A stretch of 64,000 bases of DNA from Actinomycetes bacterium (GTDB lineage Bacteria > Actinomycetota > Coriobacteriia > Coriobacteriales > JAEZZM01): assembly GCA_023418575.1 (NCBI GenBank), contig JAEZZM010000035.1:21715-85714 (forward strand). Reading direction: 5' to 3'. Shown piece after piece: positions 58,106 through 64,000 of the stretch. Below the pieces are notes generated by a model. It saw only the letters and a list, made by a program, of their open reading frames with translations. It did no database searches and was not told the origin of the DNA. The translations under genes were made by a program, and so were the position numbers. The stretch's first letter is position 1; every line of letters begins with the position of its first letter.

Positions 58106-58825
58106 TTAACGCCACACCTCCTTAGACTCAGGCTGCTTCTGAGCTTCTTTTAGCTGATAAGCTTGTACTTGTGCAATCTCTATCTCTTTATCTTCTTGCT
58201 GAGTATCCTCTGGCAGCACATATGCTTCATGCTCAACTATACTTGAATCCACACTAGAATCTAATATCTTTAATTCAACACTTTCTACAGCAAAGCCACT
58301 AAGGCACTCAAGCTTTTGCTTTATCTCAGCTTGGAGTTGAGAAGCAAGACTTGAAAGCGACTGCTGAGCTTCAAATATATGTGCTTCAATCTTAACTTGC
58401 ATACGAGGGCGTTTATGATTAATTATGCGTACCTGTACATCTTCAGGATGAACACTTGGATACATAGCCATAGTGCTCATAACACAGCGTTCTAAGGCAG
58501 TTTTACTTATAAGTATGCTGCCAAACTCATTGTGCTCAAGAAGCCTTGAGCTTCTTCCAGGACTAAACAAGGCAATACATAATATAATGAGTGCGCCCAG
58601 TATGATAATACCAAGAAGCACCATGCATAATATGGGACTATATGCCCAGCTCAGATACCAGGATCTTATATAAGAATCTAGTGCATATTGACTGGGAATG
58701 ATCATAACCAAAGCAAGAACTGCCAAGATTAGAACAAGCAGACTGTAGATAAGGTATATTAGGCGTCTAAAACTACTCACAAGCTTACCTCTCTTAGGTC
58801 TAAAGCTTTCCTTAGAGCTCATCAT
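58106..58825 (-). CDS. amaP: AmaP alkaline-shock membrane anchor
   Basis: A 239-residue protein with two N-terminal membrane helices (about 17-38 and 60-88) and a cytoplasmic domain of about 150 residues. The domain has ILISKTALERCVMSTMAMYPSVHPEDVQV and VKIEAHIF, matching the AmaP family, which anchors Asp23 to the membrane. The last 45 residues are rich in Glu, Gln and Asp with no clear fold. First gene of the AmaP/DUF2273/Asp23 operon. The yebC terminator lies just upstream. Confidence 0.88.
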   Translation of the reverse strand: MMSSKESFRPKRGKLVSSFRRLIYLIYSLLVLILAVLALVMIIPSQYALDSYIRSWYLSWAYSPILCMVLLGIIILGALIILCIALFSPGRSSRLLEHNEFGSILISKTALERCVMSTMAMYPSVHPEDVQVRIINHKRPRMQVKIEAHIFEAQQSLSSLASQLQAEIKQKLECLSGFAVESVELKILDSSVDSSIVEHEAYVLPEDTQQEDKEIEIAQVQAYQLKEAQKQPESKEVWR

Positions 58826-58827
58826 AG

Positions 58828-58860
58828 CAAAAAGGCTCTTCTTAAGCTAAGAAGAGCCTG
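58828..58860 (-). terminator. Terminator after yebC
   Basis: AGGCTCTTCTTA (58833-58844) and TAAGAAGAGCCT (58848-58859) form a 12-bp perfect stem; on the minus strand it is followed by TTTTTG. It stands 30 bases after the yebC stop and before the AmaP gene. Confidence 0.93.
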
Positions 58861-58889
58861 AGAATTGTTACGATATTGTTGCTGAACTA

Positions 58890-59648
58890 CTATTCATCCA
58901 AAGCAGCAGCAATTTCATCTGTCAGCTCCATAGTATGATATACATTTTGTACGTCATCGGAGTCTTCAAGCTTATCAATCAGTCTCATGACTTTTTTGGC
59001 GTCTGCAAGGCTTACCTCTGTAGTAGTATTAGCAAGCATACTGAGCTCTGCACCCTTAACAGCTACACCTTGAGCTTCTAGGGCTTTTGAAACAGCCATG
59101 GTATCGGCAGGGGATGTCCAAACAATCCATTCCTCTCCCCCGTCTTCATAGTCATCTCCACCAGCTTCTGCAACGGCCATCATAAGATCATCTTCACTGA
59201 AGTCATCGCTTTTATCGATAACAATCTGACCTTTACGCTCAAACTGGAATGCAACTGAACCACTAGTTCCCAAGTTACCACCTGAGTGAGTAAAGGCAGA
59301 GCGAACATCAGCAGCAGTTCTATTTCTGTTATCTGTGAGGCACTCTACATAGACTGCAATACCTGCAGGCCCATAACCTTCATACACCACTGTTTCATAA
59401 GAGGCGGCGTCTGCATCTTTACCAAAAGCCTTTTTAATTGCAGCCTCTATCTTATCCTTTGGCAGAGAGTAGCTCTTTGCCTTAGCGATAGCAGCTGCAA
59501 GAGAAGCATTATTTTCAGGAGAGGGGTCACCACCTTCTTTTGCTGCTACCGTAATATTTCTTGATAGCTTAGAAAACAAGGCTGAACGCTTAGCATCCTG
59601 TGCTGCCTTACGATGTTTAGTTGTAGCCCATTTAGAATGTCCTGACAT
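58890..59648 (-). CDS. yebC: YebC/PmpR-type protein
   Basis: A 252-residue protein of the YebC family. The start MSGHSKWATTKHRKAAQDAKR is the classic one. Motifs NNASLAAAIAKAKSYSLPKDKIEAAIKKAFG, YETVVYEGYGPAGIAVYVECLTDNRNRTAADVR, and a C-terminal alpha/beta domain. YebC was long listed as a transcriptional regulator; newer work assigns a role in translation through proline stretches (from memory). It is monocistronic with a strong terminator. Confidence 0.95.
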   Translation of the reverse strand: MSGHSKWATTKHRKAAQDAKRSALFSKLSRNITVAAKEGGDPSPENNASLAAAIAKAKSYSLPKDKIEAAIKKAFGKDADAASYETVVYEGYGPAGIAVYVECLTDNRNRTAADVRSAFTHSGGNLGTSGSVAFQFERKGQIVIDKSDDFSEDDLMMAVAEAGGDDYEDGGEEWIVWTSPADTMAVSKALEAQGVAVKGAELSMLANTTTEVSLADAKKVMRLIDKLEDSDDVQNVYHTMELTDEIAAALDE

Positions 59649-59706
59649 TCTCTCTCCTTTTGAAAGTTCTTAATTTAATCCAACAAGTAAGTATCGTATA
59701 AGTATA

Positions 59707-60513
59707 CTAAATTCTTTTCTTCTTAGAACTCTTTGTACTAGTGTAAAGCAAGAGTATAAGACCTGCCACTATAAGGGGCAAGGACAAAATTTGTCCCATC
59801 GTGATAAAAGCAAATAAATAGCCAAGTTGCTCGTCTGGAACTCTAACAAATTCAACTAAAAAGCGAAATACACCATATAAAAGCAAGAAGACTCCAAGAT
59901 AAAAGCCTTTCTTATAGGGAGGATTTTTCCTTGATAAGATGGCTAGTACTACAAAAATTAACAAGCCCTCTAAAAAAGCTTCATAAAGCTGGCTGGGATG
60001 TCTGGGGATTCCTCCACCAGAAGTAAAACTTACTGCCCAGGGCAGATCTGTGGCCTTGCCCCAAAGTTCCCCATTTACAAAATTTGCAAGGCGACCAAAA
60101 AAGAGTCCAAGTGGTGCCCCACAAACTACCAAATCAGCCATACGTAAAAAAGGGAAGTTTAAGTATCTACATATCAAAAATCCAGCTAATATTGCTCCAC
60201 ATAAGCCTCCATGAAAGGACATGCCGCCCTCGCTAAGCATAAAGACATGTAAGGGATTTTGCAAATAGTAAGTTGGAGCATAAAAGAGTACATAAAAAAG
60301 CCTGCCACCAAGTATTACTCCAAATGCTAAAGCGCAGATGACCATAATAATATCATCTGAACTCAGTGACAAAGACCAACGCTTAGAGCGTCGATACATT
60401 ATAATACCAGCACAGATAAAACCAGCCAAATAAGCTAGACTATACCAACGAATAACAAAAAAACCTAGATCAAGAGCAACGGGATCTAGAGATTGATACA
60501 AATCATTTAGCAC
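59707..60513 (-). CDS. lgt: Prolipoprotein diacylglyceryl transferase
   Basis: A 268-residue membrane enzyme that adds diacylglycerol to the cysteine of lipoproteins. Seven helices; motif FFVIRWYSLAYLAGF at the start, SEGGMSFHGGLCGAI (about 91-105), and the Lgt signature FGRLANFVNGELWG (about 139-152); the end contains RFLVEFVRVPDEQLG. The usual GRxGNFxNxE reads GRLANFVNGE, so one glycine is replaced by Ala, a small change. It serves the several lipoproteins of the window (ApbE, binding protein). It overlaps the zinc-ribbon gene before it by 7 bases. Confidence 0.94.
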   Translation of the reverse strand: MLNDLYQSLDPVALDLGFFVIRWYSLAYLAGFICAGIIMYRRSKRWSLSLSSDDIIMVICALAFGVILGGRLFYVLFYAPTYYLQNPLHVFMLSEGGMSFHGGLCGAILAGFLICRYLNFPFLRMADLVVCGAPLGLFFGRLANFVNGELWGKATDLPWAVSFTSGGGIPRHPSQLYEAFLEGLLIFVVLAILSRKNPPYKKGFYLGVFLLLYGVFRFLVEFVRVPDEQLGYLFAFITMGQILSLPLIVAGLILLLYTSTKSSKKKRI

Positions 60514-60899
60514 GAGCTGTCCTTTTGCTTAGCACGACGAATCTCTTCAAGCAAATCATCAACATCGTAAAGTTTTTCAAGCTGGCAGTGGAATTTTTCT
60601 ACACTTGCTGATGAGTCTTTTAACCCCATCTTAGCTTGTAAAGCCTCTTTAAAAGCAGCATAACTTAAGGCTTGATGCCTATCTTCTTCCTTCTCTTCAA
60701 GAATAGAAAGACGTGAGATTGCATAGGCCAGTATTTCGTCTGATAAAGGCATGTAAGCAGTGACAAGCTGTCCACAGGAAGGGCAGCGATATTGTGCAAT
60801 ACCTTTATGCTCATCAAGCATAACTAGGTAGATAAAATCTAAGGGGTCAAACTTATTTGAACCGCAAAGCGGACATCTCATATTCTTATCTTGCATCAT
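60507..60899 (-). CDS. Zinc-ribbon protein of unknown function, coupled to lgt
   Basis: A 130-residue protein. Two CxxC pairs (CPLC at about 9-12 and CPSC at about 40-43) form a zinc ribbon over the first 50 residues. A helical, acidic region (about 55-125) follows, with LSILEEKEEDRHQALSYAAFKEAL and VEKFHCQLEKLYDVDDLLEEIRRAK; this may be a coiled coil. The family is not one I recognise. It is translated immediately before lgt with an overlap of 7 bases and was likely selected together with it. Confidence 0.65.
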   Translation of the reverse strand: MMQDKNMRCPLCGSNKFDPLDFIYLVMLDEHKGIAQYRCPSCGQLVTAYMPLSDEILAYAISRLSILEEKEEDRHQALSYAAFKEALQAKMGLKDSSASVEKFHCQLEKLYDVDDLLEEIRRAKQKDSSC

Positions 60900-60976
60900 A
60901 TCACCACCTTACATACTAAGGGCGCCTTAGCTAGCTTAGGCGCCCCAGCTATCTCAGTACTTTTGCAACTAATTTG

Positions 60977-61534
60977 CTAATCTTTCAAAGGGCAAGAGGG
61001 AGTTGCGCCACTTTGTCCCTGATAATGAGAGCCTAAACGAGGGTCACCATAAGGAATCTCAACGCTACTGGTCATTTGATCAAAGGTGATCTGACCAATC
61101 CTCATACCTGGCTTGAGTAAAATAGGCAGGTTAGAAACGTTGCACAACTCCAAGGTCAAATATCCATCCCAGCCAGGATCAACATAGCCAGCAGTAGAGT
61201 GAATCATAAGACCTAATCTACCCAAGGTTGACTTTCCTTCTAGGCGGCCAACAATGTTATCTGGAATTGCAATGCGCTCCAAGGTAACACCTAAGGCAAA
61301 TTCTCCTGGATGAAGAACAAAGGGCTCAGCCTCAGTGGCAATAATATGCTCTGTAAGTCCGGGCTGTTCAACAGTAGGATCGATAAAGGCATAGCGAGAA
61401 TTTCTAAACACTCTAAAATCCTCGCCTAAGCGAAGGTCTACAGATGAAGGCTGAATAAAACGCTCTTCAAAAGGATCTATAACAATACGACCCGCTTCAA
61501 TTTCCTCTTTAATATGTTTATCAGATAATATCAT
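60977..61534 (-). CDS. dcd: dCTP deaminase, dUMP-forming type
   Basis: A 185-residue enzyme that makes dUMP or dUTP for thymidylate synthesis. Motifs RLEGKSTLGRLGLMIHSTAGYVDPGWDGYLTLE (about 109-141) contain the catalytic Glu and the Lys/Ser nucleotide loop; YQGQSGATPS closes the protein. Sequence and length are close to the mycobacterial bifunctional deaminase/dUTPase (dUMP-forming), including VDPGWDG. Its start overlaps the NifU-gene stop (TAATG), so the two are co-translated. Confidence 0.94.
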   Translation of the reverse strand: MILSDKHIKEEIEAGRIVIDPFEERFIQPSSVDLRLGEDFRVFRNSRYAFIDPTVEQPGLTEHIIATEAEPFVLHPGEFALGVTLERIAIPDNIVGRLEGKSTLGRLGLMIHSTAGYVDPGWDGYLTLELCNVSNLPILLKPGMRIGQITFDQMTSSVEIPYGDPRLGSHYQGQSGATPSCPLKD

Positions 61535-61761
61535 TATGCAGGCCTTACACCAATAACACCTGGAACACGCTCTTTAAGTACACGCTCTACACCATTAGCA
61601 AGCGTGAGCTGAGACATAGGGCATCCTGCGCAAGCACCTTGAAGCTGCACGGTAACCATTCCATCCTCATCCACATCTACTAAGGCTACATCTCCACCAT
61701 CAGCCTGGAGTGCAGGACGGATAAGTTCAAGCGTTTGTTTTACTAACTCTTTATCTACCAT
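61534..61761 (-). CDS. NifU C-terminal domain protein (Fe-S scaffold)
   Basis: A 75-residue protein that consists only of the NifU-like C-terminal domain: ELIRPALQADGGDVALVDVD and GACAGCPMSQLTLANGVERVL, with C44 and C47 of the CxxC that binds a cluster. It acts as a small Fe-S scaffold or carrier. Standing before the dCTP deaminase gene is a chance neighbourhood rather than a linked role as far as I can see. Confidence 0.93.
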   Translation of the reverse strand: MVDKELVKQTLELIRPALQADGGDVALVDVDEDGMVTVQLQGACAGCPMSQLTLANGVERVLKERVPGVIGVRPA

Positions 61762-61893
61762 ATGAGTTCCTCACTCGTAAGTCTTTTCACTTACCAAATC
61801 TTAAGCGGCCCATAGCTAGAGCACGCCGTGAATGATATTTTACCCATTTCGAACAAAAATTGCACGAAGCTAGATCTTCATTTAATGAAGCGC

Positions 61894-63780
61894 CTAGACC
61901 CAATCAAAGCGCTCTACATCAAAAAGTCCCTGCGGAGTAAGTCTCAGTTTTGGAATAACAGGCAGGGGTGCAAAAATTAAGGGCATAAGCGGATCAAGGC
62001 CTGGCTTCTTTTGATAACCACAGGCAAAAAGCTCCTCATAAAACATCTCTTCTTCTTGAGCCAAGGTATCTGCGTCCTTATCGGACAAAAGACCAGCATA
62101 CGGAAGGCTTATCTTAGCCTTAAGCTCTCCTTGAGACACCAATGTAAAGCCGCCTTCTCCAAGTTGTTCCACGGCTTTGAGCATGTCAGCGGCATTATCG
62201 CCTATAACAATTACATTATGAGAATCATGTCCAATACTTGAAGCAAGGGCGGCGTTCTTAAGATTAAAGCCATAGGCAAAGCAGCGACCAATGTGCTTTC
62301 CGATAAGATCCTCACCCCTATTTTGCGCGTCCTGTGCCCTACCATATCGCTCTATCAAAACGAGACGCTGCAAAGAAGATGCATGTAAATGCAGGCCATT
62401 TTCATCACAGGCTACATACTCAGCGATATCCTTGCTGGAGATATTATGTTCAGCTGTAACAACCGTAAGTCCTGATAAATCTATGGCCTTATCGCCTAAA
62501 GATGGCTCAAAGTCAAAATACTCTTCTTTGAGACTTGGAAGCTTAACAGATTGGGTGATTCTAGATAGCAGATTTGGGTCTATATCTGCAATGAGCTTAT
62601 CTTTAATAATAGAAGAGCTATAACCATGATCTAAAAAGTTTCCATCTTGTGCGCAAAGCTTACCTTGTATATACACCTGATAAGGCGCAGACTTAAAGCT
62701 TAAATCCTTAAGTAAAACAAAATCAGCCCTTCTACCTGGAGCAATGAGTCCACGTCTTTTTCTTGCTTCGCAAAACTCTAGGCCAAAAACTCGAGCAGGA
62801 TTAAGCGTAGCACAAGACAAAGCTAAAACAGGGTCAATACCTGCATCAACCAAAATTCTTAAGGCATTATCAATAAAGCCAAAATGCTTGCCATCCTTTG
62901 GAGATTTATCATCAGTACACAAACAAATGCGAGAAGAAAGTAGCGGATTTATCTTAAGGAGTTCCTTGAGCTTAGATAGATCATGAGAACAAGAACCCTC
63001 GCGCATCATTATAATCATACCGCGCTTGAGCTTATCTAAAGCCTCATCAACGTTAGTGCACTCGTGATCTGCAAAAATTCCTGCAGCTATATAAGCATTA
63101 AGTGCCTGCCCCTTTAGACCCGGAGCGTGGCCATCAATCAAGTATGAGGACTTCAAAGCGCTTTTAGCTTCCTTAGAATTAAAAAGTTTGGCATAGACTT
63201 CTCTATCTCCCGCTACAACAGCAGGAAAGTTCATCATCTCACCAATACCAAAGAAGTTTCCACTCTGTAAAGCATCAAGCATAGCTCGTGAATCTAAGAT
63301 AGCGCCAGCTTGTTCAAATTCAGTTGCAGGCACACAAGAAGGGAGCATAAAATTAATATCCAAGGGACTCATGTCAGCAGATGCAAGCATGAAAGCAAGT
63401 CCATCAAGCCCACAGACGTTGGCAATTTCATGAGCATCAGCAAAAATAGTGGTAGAGCCATGAGGGACAGCTAAACGAGCATATTCAAAAGGACTTAGGT
63501 TCGTACTCTCAATATGCATGTGACTGTCGATAAACCCTGGTGCCATATATAGATTAGTGCCATCAATTATCGTCCTAGCCTTATAAGGATGATAATCAGA
63601 CACTTGATCATCTCTCCCATAATATATAACACCAGCAATTAAACCATCGCTTATAGCGACGTCAGCCTTATCAATAGTAAAAGAAGCGGGGTTGATTAAA
63701 GATACATCTTTTATTAATAGATCCGCCATAGCAGATCCATTAGCAACCTGAGCCAGAGCGATCTGATCATCTAAATACAT
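61894..63780 (-). CDS. ade: Adenine deaminase
   Basis: Converts adenine to hypoxanthine for salvage. A metal-dependent hydrolase of the amidohydrolase superfamily (628 residues, slightly longer than the usual 570-600). Motifs: APGFIDSHMHIESTNLSPFEYARLAVPHGSTTIFADAHEIANVCG (about 82-126), GIGEMMNFPAV, and the C-terminal SSIGHDSHNVIVIGDNAADML. Metal ligands (HMHIES, HGSTTI, DAHEIAN) are kept. It lies downstream of the rRNA operon on the same strand and is monocistronic. About 130 bases without features separate it from the NifU gene. Confidence 0.95.
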   Translation of the reverse strand: MYLDDQIALAQVANGSAMADLLIKDVSLINPASFTIDKADVAISDGLIAGVIYYGRDDQVSDYHPYKARTIIDGTNLYMAPGFIDSHMHIESTNLSPFEYARLAVPHGSTTIFADAHEIANVCGLDGLAFMLASADMSPLDINFMLPSCVPATEFEQAGAILDSRAMLDALQSGNFFGIGEMMNFPAVVAGDREVYAKLFNSKEAKSALKSSYLIDGHAPGLKGQALNAYIAAGIFADHECTNVDEALDKLKRGMIIMMREGSCSHDLSKLKELLKINPLLSSRICLCTDDKSPKDGKHFGFIDNALRILVDAGIDPVLALSCATLNPARVFGLEFCEARKRRGLIAPGRRADFVLLKDLSFKSAPYQVYIQGKLCAQDGNFLDHGYSSSIIKDKLIADIDPNLLSRITQSVKLPSLKEEYFDFEPSLGDKAIDLSGLTVVTAEHNISSKDIAEYVACDENGLHLHASSLQRLVLIERYGRAQDAQNRGEDLIGKHIGRCFAYGFNLKNAALASSIGHDSHNVIVIGDNAADMLKAVEQLGEGGFTLVSQGELKAKISLPYAGLLSDKDADTLAQEEEMFYEELFACGYQKKPGLDPLMPLIFAPLPVIPKLRLTPQGLFDVERFDWV

Positions 63781-63892
63781 GGAATCACCTATATTTAAGC
63801 TAGGTACCGACAGTATTCAAAGAGTATGCCCATCATATCAAAGCTTAAGCTGAAAACAAAGCAGATTAAAAGAATAAAAAAGAAAGACGCCT

Positions 63893-64000
63893 GATGTACT
63901 CAGCGATGCCCTGCTCTCCCACGGACTGACTCCGTAGTACCATCGGCGCTGTGAGGCTTAACTTCCGGGTTCGGAATGGATACCGGGTGTACCCCTCACG
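63893..64000 (-). rRNA. rrf: 5S ribosomal RNA, partial
   Basis: The right edge is the 3' part of a 5S rRNA on the minus strand. From the edge inward it reads GGTACACCCGGTATCCATTC, CGAACCCGGAAGTTAAGCC, CAGCGCCGATGGTACTACGG and GGGAGAGCAGGGCATCGCTG, which are the loops B/C, D and E of 5S. About 10-15 bases of the 5' end lie outside the window. The 3' end near 63893 is estimated; a T-rich stretch follows. Presumably the end of an rRNA operon that continues to the right. Confidence 0.95.

Overview
The window reads as chromosomal DNA from a low-GC actinobacterium, most likely of the class Coriobacteriia. The evidence is gene content and order: the block secG-gpmI-tpiA-pgk-gap-whiA-yvcK-rapZ-...-uvrC-...-uvrA, the block polA-...-rpsA-...-coaE-...-uvrB, a bifunctional-type dCTP deaminase, an actinobacterial RapZ P-loop (GAGR), and an AmaP/DUF2273/Asp23 operon, all in AT-rich DNA. 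The genus cannot be fixed from sequence alone. Nearly all genes are on the minus strand, co-directional with the 5S rRNA cut at the right edge. There is no prophage, insertion sequence or CRISPR array.

Layout. 1-3 kb: exodeoxyribonuclease VII large subunit (partial), YugP-type zinc protease, RNase D, TerC. 3-5 kb: tRNA-Val, a VanZ-like protein, an unknown secreted protein, tRNA-Gly and a YbjQ-family gene. 5-9 kb: a tight operon of a PAS/GAF/SpoIIE phosphatase, a CDF metal transporter and a fused STAS-HATPase protein (a compact partner-switching module). 9-15 kb: a 22-codon ORF with a strong ribosome site, a membrane protein, tRNA-Leu, a Gx transporter/ApbE/NusG-II operon for extracellular flavinylation, and an orphan peptide-binding lipoprotein. 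15-23 kb: glycolysis genes and whiA-yvcK-rapZ. 23-36 kb: a zinc-ribbon/LRR surface protein, uvrC, an ATP-grasp ligase, an AsnB/LtsA-type amidotransferase, MurJ, a YbaK deacylase and UvrA; four of these look like cell-wall assembly and nucleotide repair side by side. 36-44 kb: an Mrp ATPase behind a possibly structured leader, two FAD proteins, a DUF1667 protein, UvrB, a lytic transglycosylase and CoaE. 44-48 kb: a convergent pair, AldA and a sodium:solute symporter, placed between coaE and rpsA. 48-57 kb: ribosomal protein S1, a HAD phosphatase, a YdcF protein, DNA polymerase I, glutamine synthetase and an alanine/glycine symporter. 57-64 kb: the Asp23 envelope-stress operon, YebC, Lgt, a zinc-ribbon protein, dCTP deaminase, a NifU-domain protein, adenine deaminase and 5S rRNA.

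The most interesting items are: (1) the phosphatase/CDF/STAS-kinase operon; (2) the aldA and symporter promoters, which share a GTGA-N6-TCAC palindrome and interrupt an otherwise conserved actinobacterial block; (3) the isolated 22-codon ORF; (4) mutually exclusive pairings in front of mrp and a folded leader in front of rpsA; and (5) the MurJ / AsnB-like / ATP-grasp neighbourhood, which suggests peptidoglycan amidation and cross-bridge synthesis. None of these was tested by search; all functional calls rest on motif recognition.
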